The notes under the pieces: generated by a model
What the model saw: the letters and a program-made list of their open reading frames with translations, nothing else
What the model was told of the DNA's origin: nothing
Databases searched by the model: none
Made by a program: the position numbers and the translations under genes
Part shown: piece after piece, positions 8,298-17,335 of the stretch
Numbering within the stretch: the first letter of the stretch is position 1
Layout of the letters: every line of letters starts with the position of its first letter
Assembly: GCA_002811675.1 (NCBI GenBank)
Contig: PDIM01000105.1
Coordinates: forward strand, 16,589-43,150
DNA: 26,562 bases
Source: Ichthyosporea sp. XGB-2017a
Taxonomy: Eukaryota > Opisthokonta > Ichthyosporea
Direction of reading: 5' to 3'

Positions 8298-11200
8298 TTA
8301 AGTCGTCTCTGCCCTCGTCCAGTCTGGCATTTTCTTATTAAAATTCTTTGCATTCACAAGCCAATAAGTCTTCATTTTAGTCTGCTTCGTGGCCATAATT
8401 TCCCCCCGATACTTCAACTTGAACCCGCCCATCCCCAACAGACACTCAAACATCGGCTGACTGCAATGGATACGCAGAGGCAACCCCGTCGCCTCCATCC
8501 TCATGGCGAGATGCACCAATTCCCCAAACAGATAGTATCGAGGTCGTTTCAACCCGACAATCCCCGCGATACAACTCCCCGTGTGTAGTCCAATTCGCAA
8601 CTGGCACATGTCCTGGGGCCTGTGACGGATTTTAAACGTCCGCATGGACGCGAGTAGATGAAGCGCCACGTCTGCGGCCTCTGAGGCGTGCTCCGGGGAG
8701 CGGTCAGGGATGCCGGTGACTACACTGTACGTATCCCCAATTGTCTCCACCTGGAACACATTGAATTTGGATAAAGTCACATCAAAGTACATGTATAAAT
8801 TATGGAGAAAATCAACAACTTCTTTGGGTTTGCTCTCTTCCACCAATTTGGGGAATCCAACCACATTTGTGTACATCATCGTGGCTGATTTGTACTCCTC
8901 GGGGGCTACTATGGTGCCCTGGCGAAGTGTGTCCCTTAGACTTTCAGGGACCATGTGGTAATAAATGTTATTGAATCGCTCCTCCTCCTCAATGATGGCC
9001 GCACCACTCTCGGTGACCCTCAATTCAAGGTCTTTGATTTCTTTTTCCATTACTTTGGCCATCTGGTCCATTACTGTTCCTTTGGACGGGTTTATCTTCT
9101 TCAGCATCTTTAGACAATGTGGGAAGTCAGGGCGGTCATCGGGGTCCTGGTCCCAAACCAGTTCGATATAGTCTGCAAGAGCTTCGGGAGTGCTCTCCGG
9201 CATATCAGGGCGGAAATTACGCTTCACGACCTTCTTTAGCACATCATTGGGCTCAAATTGAGTATCATAATAAGGTCTTTCTCTAGTGACAATTTCTGAT
9301 CCAATAATTCCATACGCAAAAACATCCCCCTTTTGTGTACCATAATACCCCTGCGGCTCCTTTAATAGCTCAGGAGCTGTCCAGTATTTCCTTTGCAAAA
9401 GGGTCTCTTCATCTATCTCTTTGTCGTCCGGGTCCTCAGAGCCTTCCTTAAATTCACAAAGACCATAGTCTGTAATACGAAGTGTCCATGTACTGTGCAA
9501 AAGACAATTGGAGGATTTCAAATGTCCGTGTGAACCGATTGGAGAATTATGAATGTATATCATTCCTTTGCAGATATCTTGCATTAACGCATATTTGAAG
9601 AACAAGTCCAGTTGCATCTTCTCATTAGAAAGAACATCTTCCAAACTGCCTTTTGAGCAATAATCCATCAATATATATATATCTGGATCCTCAATACACG
9701 CTCCGATGAAGGGATTTACATTTGTGTGGACCATTTCTTTGACAAATACGACTTCTCTCAAAAGTGTTTTCGTGAGAATGATATCGTCCTTCCACAGTTT
9801 CTTCATCGCTACCATCTCTCCGTTCAACTGGCCTACTTGGATGTATACCTGTCGAGTACTTGCCGCTGATCCTCGAGAACCCTCGGATCCTAAAGATGCT
9901 GCGGAATTCATACTCCCTTTTGATTTGTCAAACCCACCTCCGATTTGAATGTCATCAATATCTATGACCCACGAGAGGTTCTTCAGTTCCCGCTCAAGCC
10001 GCGCTCTTAGCACCATTAAACGAATAAAGATACCTACGCATATTAAAATCAAACACACCCCTCCGGCCACCCCTGCGATGATTGGTGTGGTATCGGTAGG
10101 AGCAGTGGGTGGAGGCCTCTCCTTGGGGGCTTCTTTAACTGGATTTTCATTAGTTCCACCCATGAAAACAATACTGTTCGCATCAATATTCAATTGCCCC
10201 GCCACCACACTGCCCACTTTCACAGCTTTGGCAGATAGCGTACCATCAGCATTGCGCACGGTGTGCGTATTGAGAATATCAATAGGAGCAATTCGATCGC
10301 CGGTTGTCTCAATACTCATTGAGCCTGAGGCCCCTGTAATTGTTATCAAATGCGCATGCTTCAGATAGATATTATTAGGATTCCGCGAGTTGTCGGGATT
10401 CCAAAACGCCTCATCTGCAGTTGTTTTCGTAGAATCACCTCCACTGGTAAGGGATGCTTTGATATTATCATTATCGGTGAGCTGGTAATACTCTAATCTT
10501 TTAGCAGTGGAATATTGGCACGCCGCTTTGTTGGCGGTCCAGTACCCCAGCAGTAAACATGATGGACTCAACCCCAACGATATCACTTCCGCTACAGTGG
10601 CTTCTAGCACTTTTAATGCAAATGTAGTTGCATCATACGAGTAAATTGGATTCATATCAATCGGACTAGATGCCTCTGTAGTCCCCTTTTTAGCATGGAA
10701 CTTTGCCTGGAATGCTTGAAACACACTGCTGGTTTCATCCCATCCCGGCCGTACATCGAGCATACCTCTGAACCCATCCACATATGATCCATCATTAAAC
10801 CCAGGCAAAGTTAACAGACTAGGAGACGAGAACCCATCACCGATCCATTGAACCCCTTCGACACCCCAGATCCCCGCAGTTTTCCCCGCTGCCATCAGCG
10901 CAGTGCTGTCACTACCCGATGCGGATGCAAAATAAATATTAGTCGCAGCTTTCACAGCCGTAATTCCAGGAGTGAGATCAAACCCAACCGCAGTTATCCC
11001 AAACGGAACCGTCAAAACGTAAACAATCTCAATCCCACGTTCCTTAGCTGCAGCAATAAAAGCATCTGCGGACCCTGTCGCGAACAAGTCGTCTGTATGC
11101 ATAACTGCTATCTTTTTCCAGCCATAAAAAACGCATATCTGCGCGTAATTCTGCGCCACCTGGATACTACTAAACGTCCCCCTCACCAGAGTGGGATAAC

Positions 11201-11681
11201 TAGCCCGGCTACTCAATGCAGGACTGTTACTCGCTGGGGTGATAATAAACGCATTGTACCGTTTGGCAACCATCGCCAGTCGAGCCGTGACGGATGAGAA
11301 GAACGCACCCACAATAAACGCCACCTGGTGGTTGTGATACGCCTCGTACGCGTTGATTATCCCCAGTTCTGAATTAGAGCGGTCATTGAGATTTAAATCC
11401 GCTAACGGGTACATGGTTGCTTCCACAGTTGTTGTGTTAACAAACTCCTCCATGGCGATTTGATACCCAACATAGGCATCCTCGCCTGCTTGCTTGAAAT
11501 CCCCCGACTTGGAGTAGTCGTGGGCTATCTTAAATACGGTGGCGGCGGCGTGGGCGCTGGTGGGGTGTTGTGGATGGAGTGGGAGGGTGAGAAGGAGAGG
11601 AAGAAGGGCAAAAAGAAGAAAGGGGAGGGATGTGAAAGAGAAGCAACAAAGAATAGGTCGTTCCGTTTTGTTTTTCCTCAT
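8298..11681 (-). CDS. Receptor guanylyl cyclase-like protein with a degenerate cyclase active site
   Basis: A single 1127-codon frame. Order: signal peptide or anchor (hydrophobic, residues ~10-45); a periplasmic-binding-fold ANF-receptor-like ectodomain (~48-480); a transmembrane helix (~534-557, PIIAGVAGGVCLILICVG); a kinase homology domain (~570-850); a linker; and a class III cyclase domain (~925-1110). The kinase-like part keeps MVAMKK but has HGHLKSSNC (718-726) for HRDLKxxN and DYG for DFG, the usual pseudokinase state of receptor guanylyl cyclases. In the cyclase domain E979 and D983 of VETIGD are kept. However, the first metal Asp is Asn939 (TNVVGF), the guanine-selecting Cys is Tyr1050 (RYYLFGE), the catalytic Asn is His1057 and the adjacent Asp is Glu1054. 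Arg1061 is kept. As a homodimer it is unlikely to be an efficient cyclase. It may be a pseudoenzyme or half of a heterodimer. Confidence 0.92.
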   Translation of the reverse strand: MRKNKTERPILCCFSFTSLPFLLFALLPLLLTLPLHPQHPTSAHAAATVFKIAHDYSKSGDFKQAGEDAYVGYQIAMEEFVNTTTVEATMYPLADLNLNDRSNSELGIINAYEAYHNHQVAFIVGAFFSSVTARLAMVAKRYNAFIITPASNSPALSSRASYPTLVRGTFSSIQVAQNYAQICVFYGWKKIAVMHTDDLFATGSADAFIAAAKERGIEIVYVLTVPFGITAVGFDLTPGITAVKAATNIYFASASGSDSTALMAAGKTAGIWGVEGVQWIGDGFSSPSLLTLPGFNDGSYVDGFRGMLDVRPGWDETSSVFQAFQAKFHAKKGTTEASSPIDMNPIYSYDATTFALKVLEATVAEVISLGLSPSCLLLGYWTANKAACQYSTAKRLEYYQLTDNDNIKASLTSGGDSTKTTADEAFWNPDNSRNPNNIYLKHAHLITITGASGSMSIETTGDRIAPIDILNTHTVRNADGTLSAKAVKVGSVVAGQLNIDANSIVFMGGTNENPVKEAPKERPPPTAPTDTTPIIAGVAGGVCLILICVGIFIRLMVLRARLERELKNLSWVIDIDDIQIGGGFDKSKGSMNSAASLGSEGSRGSAASTRQVYIQVGQLNGEMVAMKKLWKDDIILTKTLLREVVFVKEMVHTNVNPFIGACIEDPDIYILMDYCSKGSLEDVLSNEKMQLDLFFKYALMQDICKGMIYIHNSPIGSHGHLKSSNCLLHSTWTLRITDYGLCEFKEGSEDPDDKEIDEETLLQRKYWTAPELLKEPQGYYGTQKGDVFAYGIIGSEIVTRERPYYDTQFEPNDVLKKVVKRNFRPDMPESTPEALADYIELVWDQDPDDRPDFPHCLKMLKKINPSKGTVMDQMAKVMEKEIKDLELRVTESGAAIIEEEERFNNIYYHMVPESLRDTLRQGTIVAPEEYKSATMMYTNVVGFPKLVEESKPKEVVDFLHNLYMYFDVTLSKFNVFQVETIGDTYSVVTGIPDRSPEHASEAADVALHLLASMRTFKIRHRPQDMCQLRIGLHTGSCIAGIVGLKRPRYYLFGELVHLAMRMEATGLPLRIHCSQPMFECLLGMGGFKLKYRGEIMATKQTKMKTYWLVNAKNFNKKMPDWTRAETT

Positions 11682-11829
11682 TATAATTCTGTTCCCCTTT
11701 TTTGTTGCTTGTTGATGTTATGAAGAGTTATGAAGATGATGTGTTATGAAGAGTTATGAAGATGATGATTATTATTGTTGTTATTTTTTTTTCTTTTGTT
11801 TAAGTTTACTTGTTGTTAAATCAACAAAA
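11682..11829. repeat. 26-nt minisatellite and flank, left edge of the gap
   Basis: Two 26-nt units, each starting GTTATGAAGAGTTATGAAGA, lie at 11717-11742 and 11743-11768, followed by a T-rich stretch that runs into the gap. This is the 5' flank of the minus-strand receptor gene. No TATA or CCAAT element is clear. The whole of 11717-11829 recurs at 12741-12853 with two mismatches. Confidence 0.85.
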
Positions 11830-12740
11830 NNNNNNNNNNNNNNNNNNNNNNNNNNNNNNNNNNNNNNNNNNNNNNNNNNNNNNNNNNNNNNNNNNNNNNN
11901 NNNNNNNNNNNNNNNNNNNNNNNNNNNNNNNNNNNNNNNNNNNNNNNNNNNNNNNNNNNNNNNNNNNNNNNNNNNNNNNNNNNNNNNNNNNNNNNNNNNN
12001 NNNNNNNNNNNNNNNNNNNNNNNNNNNNNNNNNNNNNNNNNNNNNNNNNNNNNNNNNNNNNNNNNNNNNNNNNNNNNNNNNNNNNNNNNNNNNNNNNNNN
12101 NNNNNNNNNNNNNNNNNNNNNNNNNNNNNNNNNNNNNNNNNNNNNNNNNNNNNNNNNNNNNNNNNNNNNNNNNNNNNNNNNNNNNNNNNNNNNNNNNNNN
12201 NNNNNNNNNNNNNNNNNNNNNNNNNNNNNNNNNNNNNNNNNNNNNNNNNNNNNNNNNNNNNNNNNNNNNNNNNNNNNNNNNNNNNNNNNNNNNNNNNNNN
12301 NNNNNNNNNNNNNNNNNNNNNNNNNNNNNNNNNNNNNNNNNNNNNNNNNNNNNNNNNNNNNNNNNNNNNNNNNNNNNNNNNNNNNNNNNNNNNNNNNNNN
12401 NNNNNNNNNNNNNNNNNNNNNNNNNNNNNNNNNNNNNNNNNNNNNNNNNNNNNNNNNNNNNNNNNNNNNNNNNNNNNNNNNNNNNNNNNNNNNNNNNNNN
12501 NNNNNNNNNNNNNNNNNNNNNNNNNNNNNNNNNNNNNNNNNNNNNNNNNNNNNNNNNNNNNNNNNNNNNNNNNNNNNNNNNNNNNNNNNNNNNNNNNNNN
12601 NNNNNNNNNNNNNNNNNNNNNNNNNNNNNNNNNNNNNNNNNNNNNNNNNNNNNNNNNNNNNNNNNNNNNNNNNNNNNNNNNNNNNNNNNNNNNNNNNNNN
12701 NNNNNNNNNNNNNNNNNNNNNNNNNNNNNNNNNNNNNNNN
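11830..12740. other. Assembly gap, 911 Ns
   Basis: A run of undetermined bases. No content can be inferred. Open frames that appear to cross it are artefacts. The flanks are copies of each other (see findings), so the true gap may be much smaller than 911 bp or may not exist. Confidence 0.99.
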
Positions 12741-12848
12741 GTTATGAAGAGTTATGAAGATGATGTGTTATGAAGAGTTATGAAGATGATGATTATTATT
12801 GTTGTTATTAATTTTTCTTTTGTTTAAGTTTACTTGTTGTTAAATCAA

Positions 12849-12881
<33 letters not shown>

Positions 12882-13157
12882 TTTTGCTCTTTAATTCTCT
12901 TTTTTCTTTCGATTTCTTCCTTTCCCTTTTTTTAAAATTAAACTATATATAAAAGAAAAAAGAATGAAAGAAAAAATAGTTTCGACAACAAATTAAAAAA
13001 AAAAGGAGACAAACAATAAAACTACCAAATAAGGAAGTTGGGCACTTTCCTTTTATAGCGTTAAAAGTCTTATTTAAATTACAGTAATTTAAAATTTAAA
13101 TTCCCCCGAGGGATTATCTATGTAAAAAATTAAATTTCCCTCAAGGGAAATCATATT

Positions 13158-13188
<31 letters not shown>

Positions 13189-13875
13189 TTGTTTTTCGTT
13201 TGGACTTTGTTGTAGAGGGGAAGGCGAAGAAGAATGTCCTTCTCCTACCTATCCGACTTTGGAACTAGAGTATAAGAAGAGTCAATCAGAAGGAAAGCAG
13301 CTACTTTTATTGAAGGCCCTTTATCATTATCGTGCAATATCATTAAAGCAAACATTAAACAGAGAAGGAATCTTCCTGATCTAGTACTTGATGCCCCTGC
13401 ATCAAACATAATTCACCGGTAATTCACCGGTAATTCACCTAAAACTTGAAACGGAAATGGAAACATCAAACATCAAACACTGAAACTTGAAACTCAATAA
13501 AGATATTAAATAATACTTTAGAAAGTTCTCAGGTGTCGAATTCCATCCATCATGTTGAAGATTGAAACCCAACAATATCCGATCGAAGGAGCAAATATAT
13601 TGCATCAAAGCCTGACTGACGTCTATGTAGAGCTCCGATGAGTATTAAAGTGTAGAGCAAGATATGCATGTCCAGTGCTTACGTACACAAAAGCTTCTTT
13701 GGGAAAGTCCCACAGTCCCAGTACTCCTGATATCATTTTAAGCTTTTTAGCAGTGCAAGTTTCAGCGCTAAAAAAGAAAAAAAAAAAAAGCATAAAATCT
13801 AAAATCACAAGTTCAGAAAAAAAAGAAAAAAAAAAACCCCAAAAAGTTAAATTTTTTCTGTGCTCATAACTTGGA
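12741..13875. other. AT-rich intergenic DNA with homopolymers and short palindromes
   Basis: Starts with the second copy of the gap-flanking sequence, then a 30-A run (12850-12879) and a 28-T run (13163-13190). TTCCCTCGAGGGAA-type palindromes lie at 13101-13113 and 13135-13150, and an AATTACAGTAATT palindrome at 13077-13089. AATTCACCGGT is repeated head to tail from 13410 to 13439 (two full units and a partial third). No convincing coding frame, tRNA or mobile element was seen. Confidence 0.6.
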
Positions 13876-13942
13876 CCAATCAGCGAAGAGTGTGATATGG
13901 TGTGGGCCAATCAGTGAAGAACGTCGAATGGAATTAGCCAAT
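13876..13942 (+). promoter_or_regulatory. Three CCAAT boxes spaced exactly 31 bp
   Basis: CCAATCAG followed by an NGAAG motif occurs at 13876, 13907 and 13938, all on the plus strand. The extended match CCAATCAG(C/T/A)GAAG suggests functional sites, not chance. The 31-bp step is close to three helical turns, the spacing known from promoters with multiple NF-Y sites. They lie about 235-300 bp upstream of the 14176 ATG and are the likely proximal promoter of that fucosyltransferase-like gene. No strong TATA box follows. TTTTATGAAAT near 13969 is a weak candidate. Confidence 0.75.
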
Positions 13943-14175
13943 CAGAGAAGTTTGGAAAAGCTACAAGTCTTTTATGAAATTCTTTTATTTTTTTTGTTTT
14001 GTTTATTTATCTTTTTTTTTGTGCGTTTTGTTTTTCATGTTTCTGAAGTATTTTATATTCAAAAAGAAAAAGATAAACTACATCACTGTTTCTTTCCAGG
14101 TGGATTTGATTTAACCAATGAATCATCTAAAACAACACTGACACTCTTTCAAAAGAAGATTAAAAGGAAAGATTT

Positions 14176-16227
14176 ATGTTCAAAGAAAACACAGAGATGG
14201 CACTGTCTGCTGGTGCAAAGAACAGTTGCAATAGTAAGGATATCCAGGCCCAACTGCCCTTCCGTTCAAATTCCAACGCCTTTGTTACAGTAAAGGGAGA
14301 TGAGACTTTCTTCTCCTCCTCCTCCTTCTCCTCCTCCTCTGGGTATCATTCTAATAGCTTCTCTTTTCCTAATATGCGGCACTTGCTCGTCTATTTATTG
14401 TTCGTGGTCGCTCTTTTGGTTTTCGTCGAGCAGCGGAGTGTCATTGGGTCTTCCTCGTCCTCGGTGTCATTGGCTTCCTCGTCACCTGGAGTAGCAAACA
14501 AGAGCCTGGGGTTGCGGAACAAAAGCAGTGGGCATGTGTTTGTGGGTGCGAGCAATGCGTATGTAAAGGAACTGGGAAAGGAAAGGGACACGTATCAAAA
14601 GAAATTGCAAAGGATGAAGGAAGAAGAAGAAAAAAAGAAACAGGAGGAGGAAGACGCAAAGAAGAAGGAGGCTGAAGAGGCGAAAATGCATCAAGAGAAG
14701 AGGCAGCCCACCACTGTGGACAACAATGAAGGCGATACAAAAGATATTAAGGTATCCTCTATAAAGGTATGCCCTGAAGTGATTTATCGGGAAGAGCTCC
14801 ATAAGCGCCGCGAGGCCCAGGAGAAGCTTCGCAAAGGAGAGGCGGGTTCCAAAGAGGTTCTCGAGCAGCAGTTGGGAAGTGTAGGGGAGCACAGGTTCAA
14901 CTTGAAGCAGACATTTGGGAATAATGGTGAACGATACTTGTTGTTTTTGATGGCAGGTGGATTGAATAATGCCCTGCTGGCTCTAGAGAATGTTATGCCT
15001 ATTGCGGCGTACTTGAATAGAACACTTGTCATTCCATACTTGTCCTCTGATCATGCCCATGGCCTTGGAGGGGCAAGCTCATCATTTGCGGGCAAGGAGA
15101 ACCAAAGGTCAATGCCAAAAGAACGAGTGAGATTGATCGGTAATGAAACTACTGTTACAAATGCCACTATGCAATTGCTGAAGAACATGAAATTTACACG
15201 GGTGAGTTATAAAAAATTTGATCTCAATTCGGAAAAGGAAATGAATGATATGAACAAGATCTCCTTCCAAAGCTATTTCCGTCTCAATGATGTGTATGAT
15301 GCGGACAAAATGGGATGGAAACTGCGCAACAGCGCAAAAGAAACTCCTGCCGGGAAAGATGTCAAGGAGCTGCGTGTGGCCTATATGGAAGACAACCCAG
15401 AATTTTGGGCCGAACAAGACATTTATTGCCCGACATGGTCAGCCTGGAAGCAGACGAGTTACAAAAATACTGACGAGTTCAAATTTCTCAACGAACGCGA
15501 GGACATTCTTTGTGTTGGGCAAGCATTTTCTTTGGTCAGACCTATTGCAAAAGGGTTTAACATTAATGAACATAAGAATCGAATGGTACTTTTCTCTAAA
15601 GAGTTGAACACAACCGCCAGTCAAGTATTGTTCAACAATGAGACCAATGGGCAATTCCAGGTGGGAAATTATCTGGCCATTCATAATCGCAGAGGTGATT
15701 GGAAAGCTGCTTGCAAAGGGTGGGTAAAAGAGAACTCGCCTAGTTGGAAAGTGTGCTACCCAACGTATGAGGAACTGGCTGACTTATACAACAAAGTAGT
15801 GACGCGCCCAGAAGCGATAAGGGCCCTACTAAGCTCAGATGTCTCAAACGAGGGTAAAAACATGACCCTTTTGGTTGAAAGCCACATCCGCAAACCCTTC
15901 AATATAACTACATCCAAAGCCAAAGGTGAAACCTTCTCTTTTGTTGACTATTTCCCGACATATATGGCTACCAATGAAAAAGACAAGAATATCTTGCAAG
16001 GGATAAAATCCCAGTACCAGTGGGAAACTGCGAATGAGCTGATGTTTAACGACAATGAAAAGGAGTGCAAAGGGATCATTTATCCCTTCTTAAGACCCGC
16101 AATAGATATGCTAATCATGCTTGAAAGTGGGGCTTTCGTTGGGAATGAGTTTTCGTCATTTTCGCGGAGAGTAAAGTACTTGCGATTTGACCTTAAAAGA
16201 CCAAGCTACACCATTGGCAAAGTGTAA
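14176..16227 (+). CDS. O-fucosyltransferase-like type II membrane protein, copy 1
   Basis: A 683-codon frame. Layout: serine-rich cytosolic tail of ~66 residues; one transmembrane anchor (~69-85, LLVYLLFVVALLVFV); a Lys/Glu-rich, probably coiled-coil stem (~120-175); and a C-terminal GT-B-type catalytic domain. Motifs resemble the GDP-fucose O-fucosyltransferase superfamily: AGGLNN (260-265) with LNRTLVIP after it, HNRRGDW (503-509), FPTYMATNEKD (from 593) and GNEFSSFSRR (from 656). In that family the first and third motifs contact GDP-fucose and the Arg of HxRR is important. Here the usual hydrophobic residue after His is Asn. A Golgi or ER enzyme moving fucose to proteins is inferred, but acceptor and sugar are not shown. 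The second ATG (14197) is an alternative start. A poly(A) signal lies at 16373-16378. Confidence 0.85.
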   Translation: MFKENTEMALSAGAKNSCNSKDIQAQLPFRSNSNAFVTVKGDETFFSSSSFSSSSGYHSNSFSFPNMRHLLVYLLFVVALLVFVEQRSVIGSSSSSVSLASSSPGVANKSLGLRNKSSGHVFVGASNAYVKELGKERDTYQKKLQRMKEEEEKKKQEEEDAKKKEAEEAKMHQEKRQPTTVDNNEGDTKDIKVSSIKVCPEVIYREELHKRREAQEKLRKGEAGSKEVLEQQLGSVGEHRFNLKQTFGNNGERYLLFLMAGGLNNALLALENVMPIAAYLNRTLVIPYLSSDHAHGLGGASSSFAGKENQRSMPKERVRLIGNETTVTNATMQLLKNMKFTRVSYKKFDLNSEKEMNDMNKISFQSYFRLNDVYDADKMGWKLRNSAKETPAGKDVKELRVAYMEDNPEFWAEQDIYCPTWSAWKQTSYKNTDEFKFLNEREDILCVGQAFSLVRPIAKGFNINEHKNRMVLFSKELNTTASQVLFNNETNGQFQVGNYLAIHNRRGDWKAACKGWVKENSPSWKVCYPTYEELADLYNKVVTRPEAIRALLSSDVSNEGKNMTLLVESHIRKPFNITTSKAKGETFSFVDYFPTYMATNEKDKNILQGIKSQYQWETANELMFNDNEKECKGIIYPFLRPAIDMLIMLESGAFVGNEFSSFSRRVKYLRFDLKRPSYTIGKV

Positions 16228-16372
16228 AGGGAGGAGGGATTTCCTATACAGTTTAATGTGAAATTTTACTTGTCTGTATCATGTGTGTATAAACCAAAAG
16301 ATAACCTGTCTGTGTCATATGTATAAAACAAAAGATATGTGCTGAATCGCTGATCTTCAAGCTCGAAGCAGT

Positions 16373-16378
16373 AATAAA
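16373..16378 (+). promoter_or_regulatory. AATAAA poly(A) signal of the first fucosyltransferase-like gene
   Basis: AATAAA lies 146 nt after the stop codon at 16227. The 3' untranslated region in between holds a near-duplicate of about 31-33 nt at 16271-16303 and 16307-16337 (TGTCTGTATCATGTG versus TGTCTGTGTCATATG). Confidence 0.55.
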
Positions 16379-17049
16379 GCAAAACTTGGAAAGTGAAACT
16401 ATTAGAGAGAGGGGCTTTTAAATCCTAAAGCTACTTACAATCAGACTCATCTTCAAGGGCGCCCTCTCCTGACTCACTAAGCAAATGGTTTTTGACGCTA
16501 TCCATGTATTACAAGCACCCTACGCGGGATTTTTTTTTTTTGTAGCTGTAAATGTCAATGATGACGGGGAGATGGTCTGTCCTGGTTGGAGTGATGGATA
16601 ATATAAGGGTGCTTATATTCCAAGAGTCCGCAATGGTATTCCACCCCGGGGAGGGTGAAGTATCCCCGCAATGAAAAGAACAGACTAAATTACTTGGCGG
16701 GGTCTTTTTAATCTGATAAACAGAATAAACAGGTGTAAAACAAGATAATATTTACCAACAAATAATGAAACCGCATGATTACGTTTGAAGAGGAGTGCCC
16801 ATTCACACGTCAATGGTGTTGTTGTTACACCTTGTTACACATCAATTTACTGTAATTGTCCATCAATTTACTGTAATTATCTACTACGTACTTCTTACAT
16901 ACTCTGAAAAAAAATAAAGCGATCCAAGTACAAATTACCGTAACCGGGGTGGTGCACATTATATATATTTGGTGTAATGGAATTTCTCCCCGTCTCCCCC
17001 TCCGGAGAAAAAACTCTTCTCATCTGGGAAAATCAGATTCTGTTTTCAA
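16379..17049. other. Intergenic region between the two fucosyltransferase-like genes
   Basis: Contains the probable gene relic described separately (16590-16710). Two AATTTACTGTAATT palindromes lie 21 bp apart (16844-16857 and 16865-16878), and a T-rich run lies near 16531. No intact gene is seen. Confidence 0.55.
16590..16710 (+). pseudogene. Relic of the 3' end of a fucosyltransferase-like gene
   Basis: 16650-16700 (GTGAAGTATCCCCGCAATGA and following) matches the coding DNA near the end of the 17336-19366 gene (GTGAAGTATCTCCGCAATGA, around 19304), with a 3-base-scale gap and substitutions. This is the segment encoding VKYLRNERKNRPNY. Further left, GAGTGATGGATAAT (~16589) resembles GCAGTAATGGATAT, the codons for AVMDM in that gene. 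Several indels and stops separate the pieces. A third tandem copy reduced to a fragment is the simplest reading. The match is short, so chance or partial conversion is possible. Confidence 0.5.
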
Positions 17050-17184
17050 CCAATGACTAAGCAGAAATTCCCAATTGACCAATCATTGACAGAATCCCTG
17101 TTCAGAGTAGCCAATCAGCGAGTTGAATCAAGCCTTGTATTTCCTTAAAAGGGCTTTAATGTGATCGAAAAAGATTTATAAATA
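17050..17184 (+). promoter_or_regulatory. CCAAT array and TATA box of the second fucosyltransferase-like gene
   Basis: CCAAT occurs at 17050, 17071, 17079 and 17111. The set 17050/17079/17111 has steps of 29 and 32 bp, like the 31-bp steps upstream of the paralogue. The last site again reads CCAATCAGCGA. TATAAATA lies at 17177-17184, 66 bp downstream and about 150 bp before the ATG. This is a conventional RNA polymerase II promoter layout kept in both paralogues, so the two genes are probably co-regulated. Confidence 0.75.
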
Positions 17185-17335
17185 GGACTTTTGTAATGAA
17201 ATCTCCCTTAAATTAATGTTGCTTTACTTAAGTTTTGTGTTAAGTTCTATAATATTGAATTGTCAAAGAAAGAATTATAAGATTTAAAGAAAACAAGAGA
17301 AGGAGATCCAGGTTTGTTTTTTTTTGGTTGTATCA

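Noticed and set aside
8223-11297. Several plus-strand frames of 70-150 codons opposite the receptor gene
   Set aside because: Antisense shadows of the 1127-codon gene, with no protein-like features of their own.
11746-12757. Two plus-strand open frames of over 300 codons
   Set aside because: They consist almost entirely of undetermined bases in the assembly gap.
13623-14293. Frames on both strands upstream of the first fucosyltransferase-like gene
   Set aside because: Low-complexity Lys/Phe-rich translations of A- and T-runs. The region is better explained as the CCAAT promoter and leader.
17324-17335. Upstream extension of the second fucosyltransferase-like gene to 17324
   Set aside because: It would start at a TTG. 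The ATG at 17336 is in frame and in a normal position after the TATA box.
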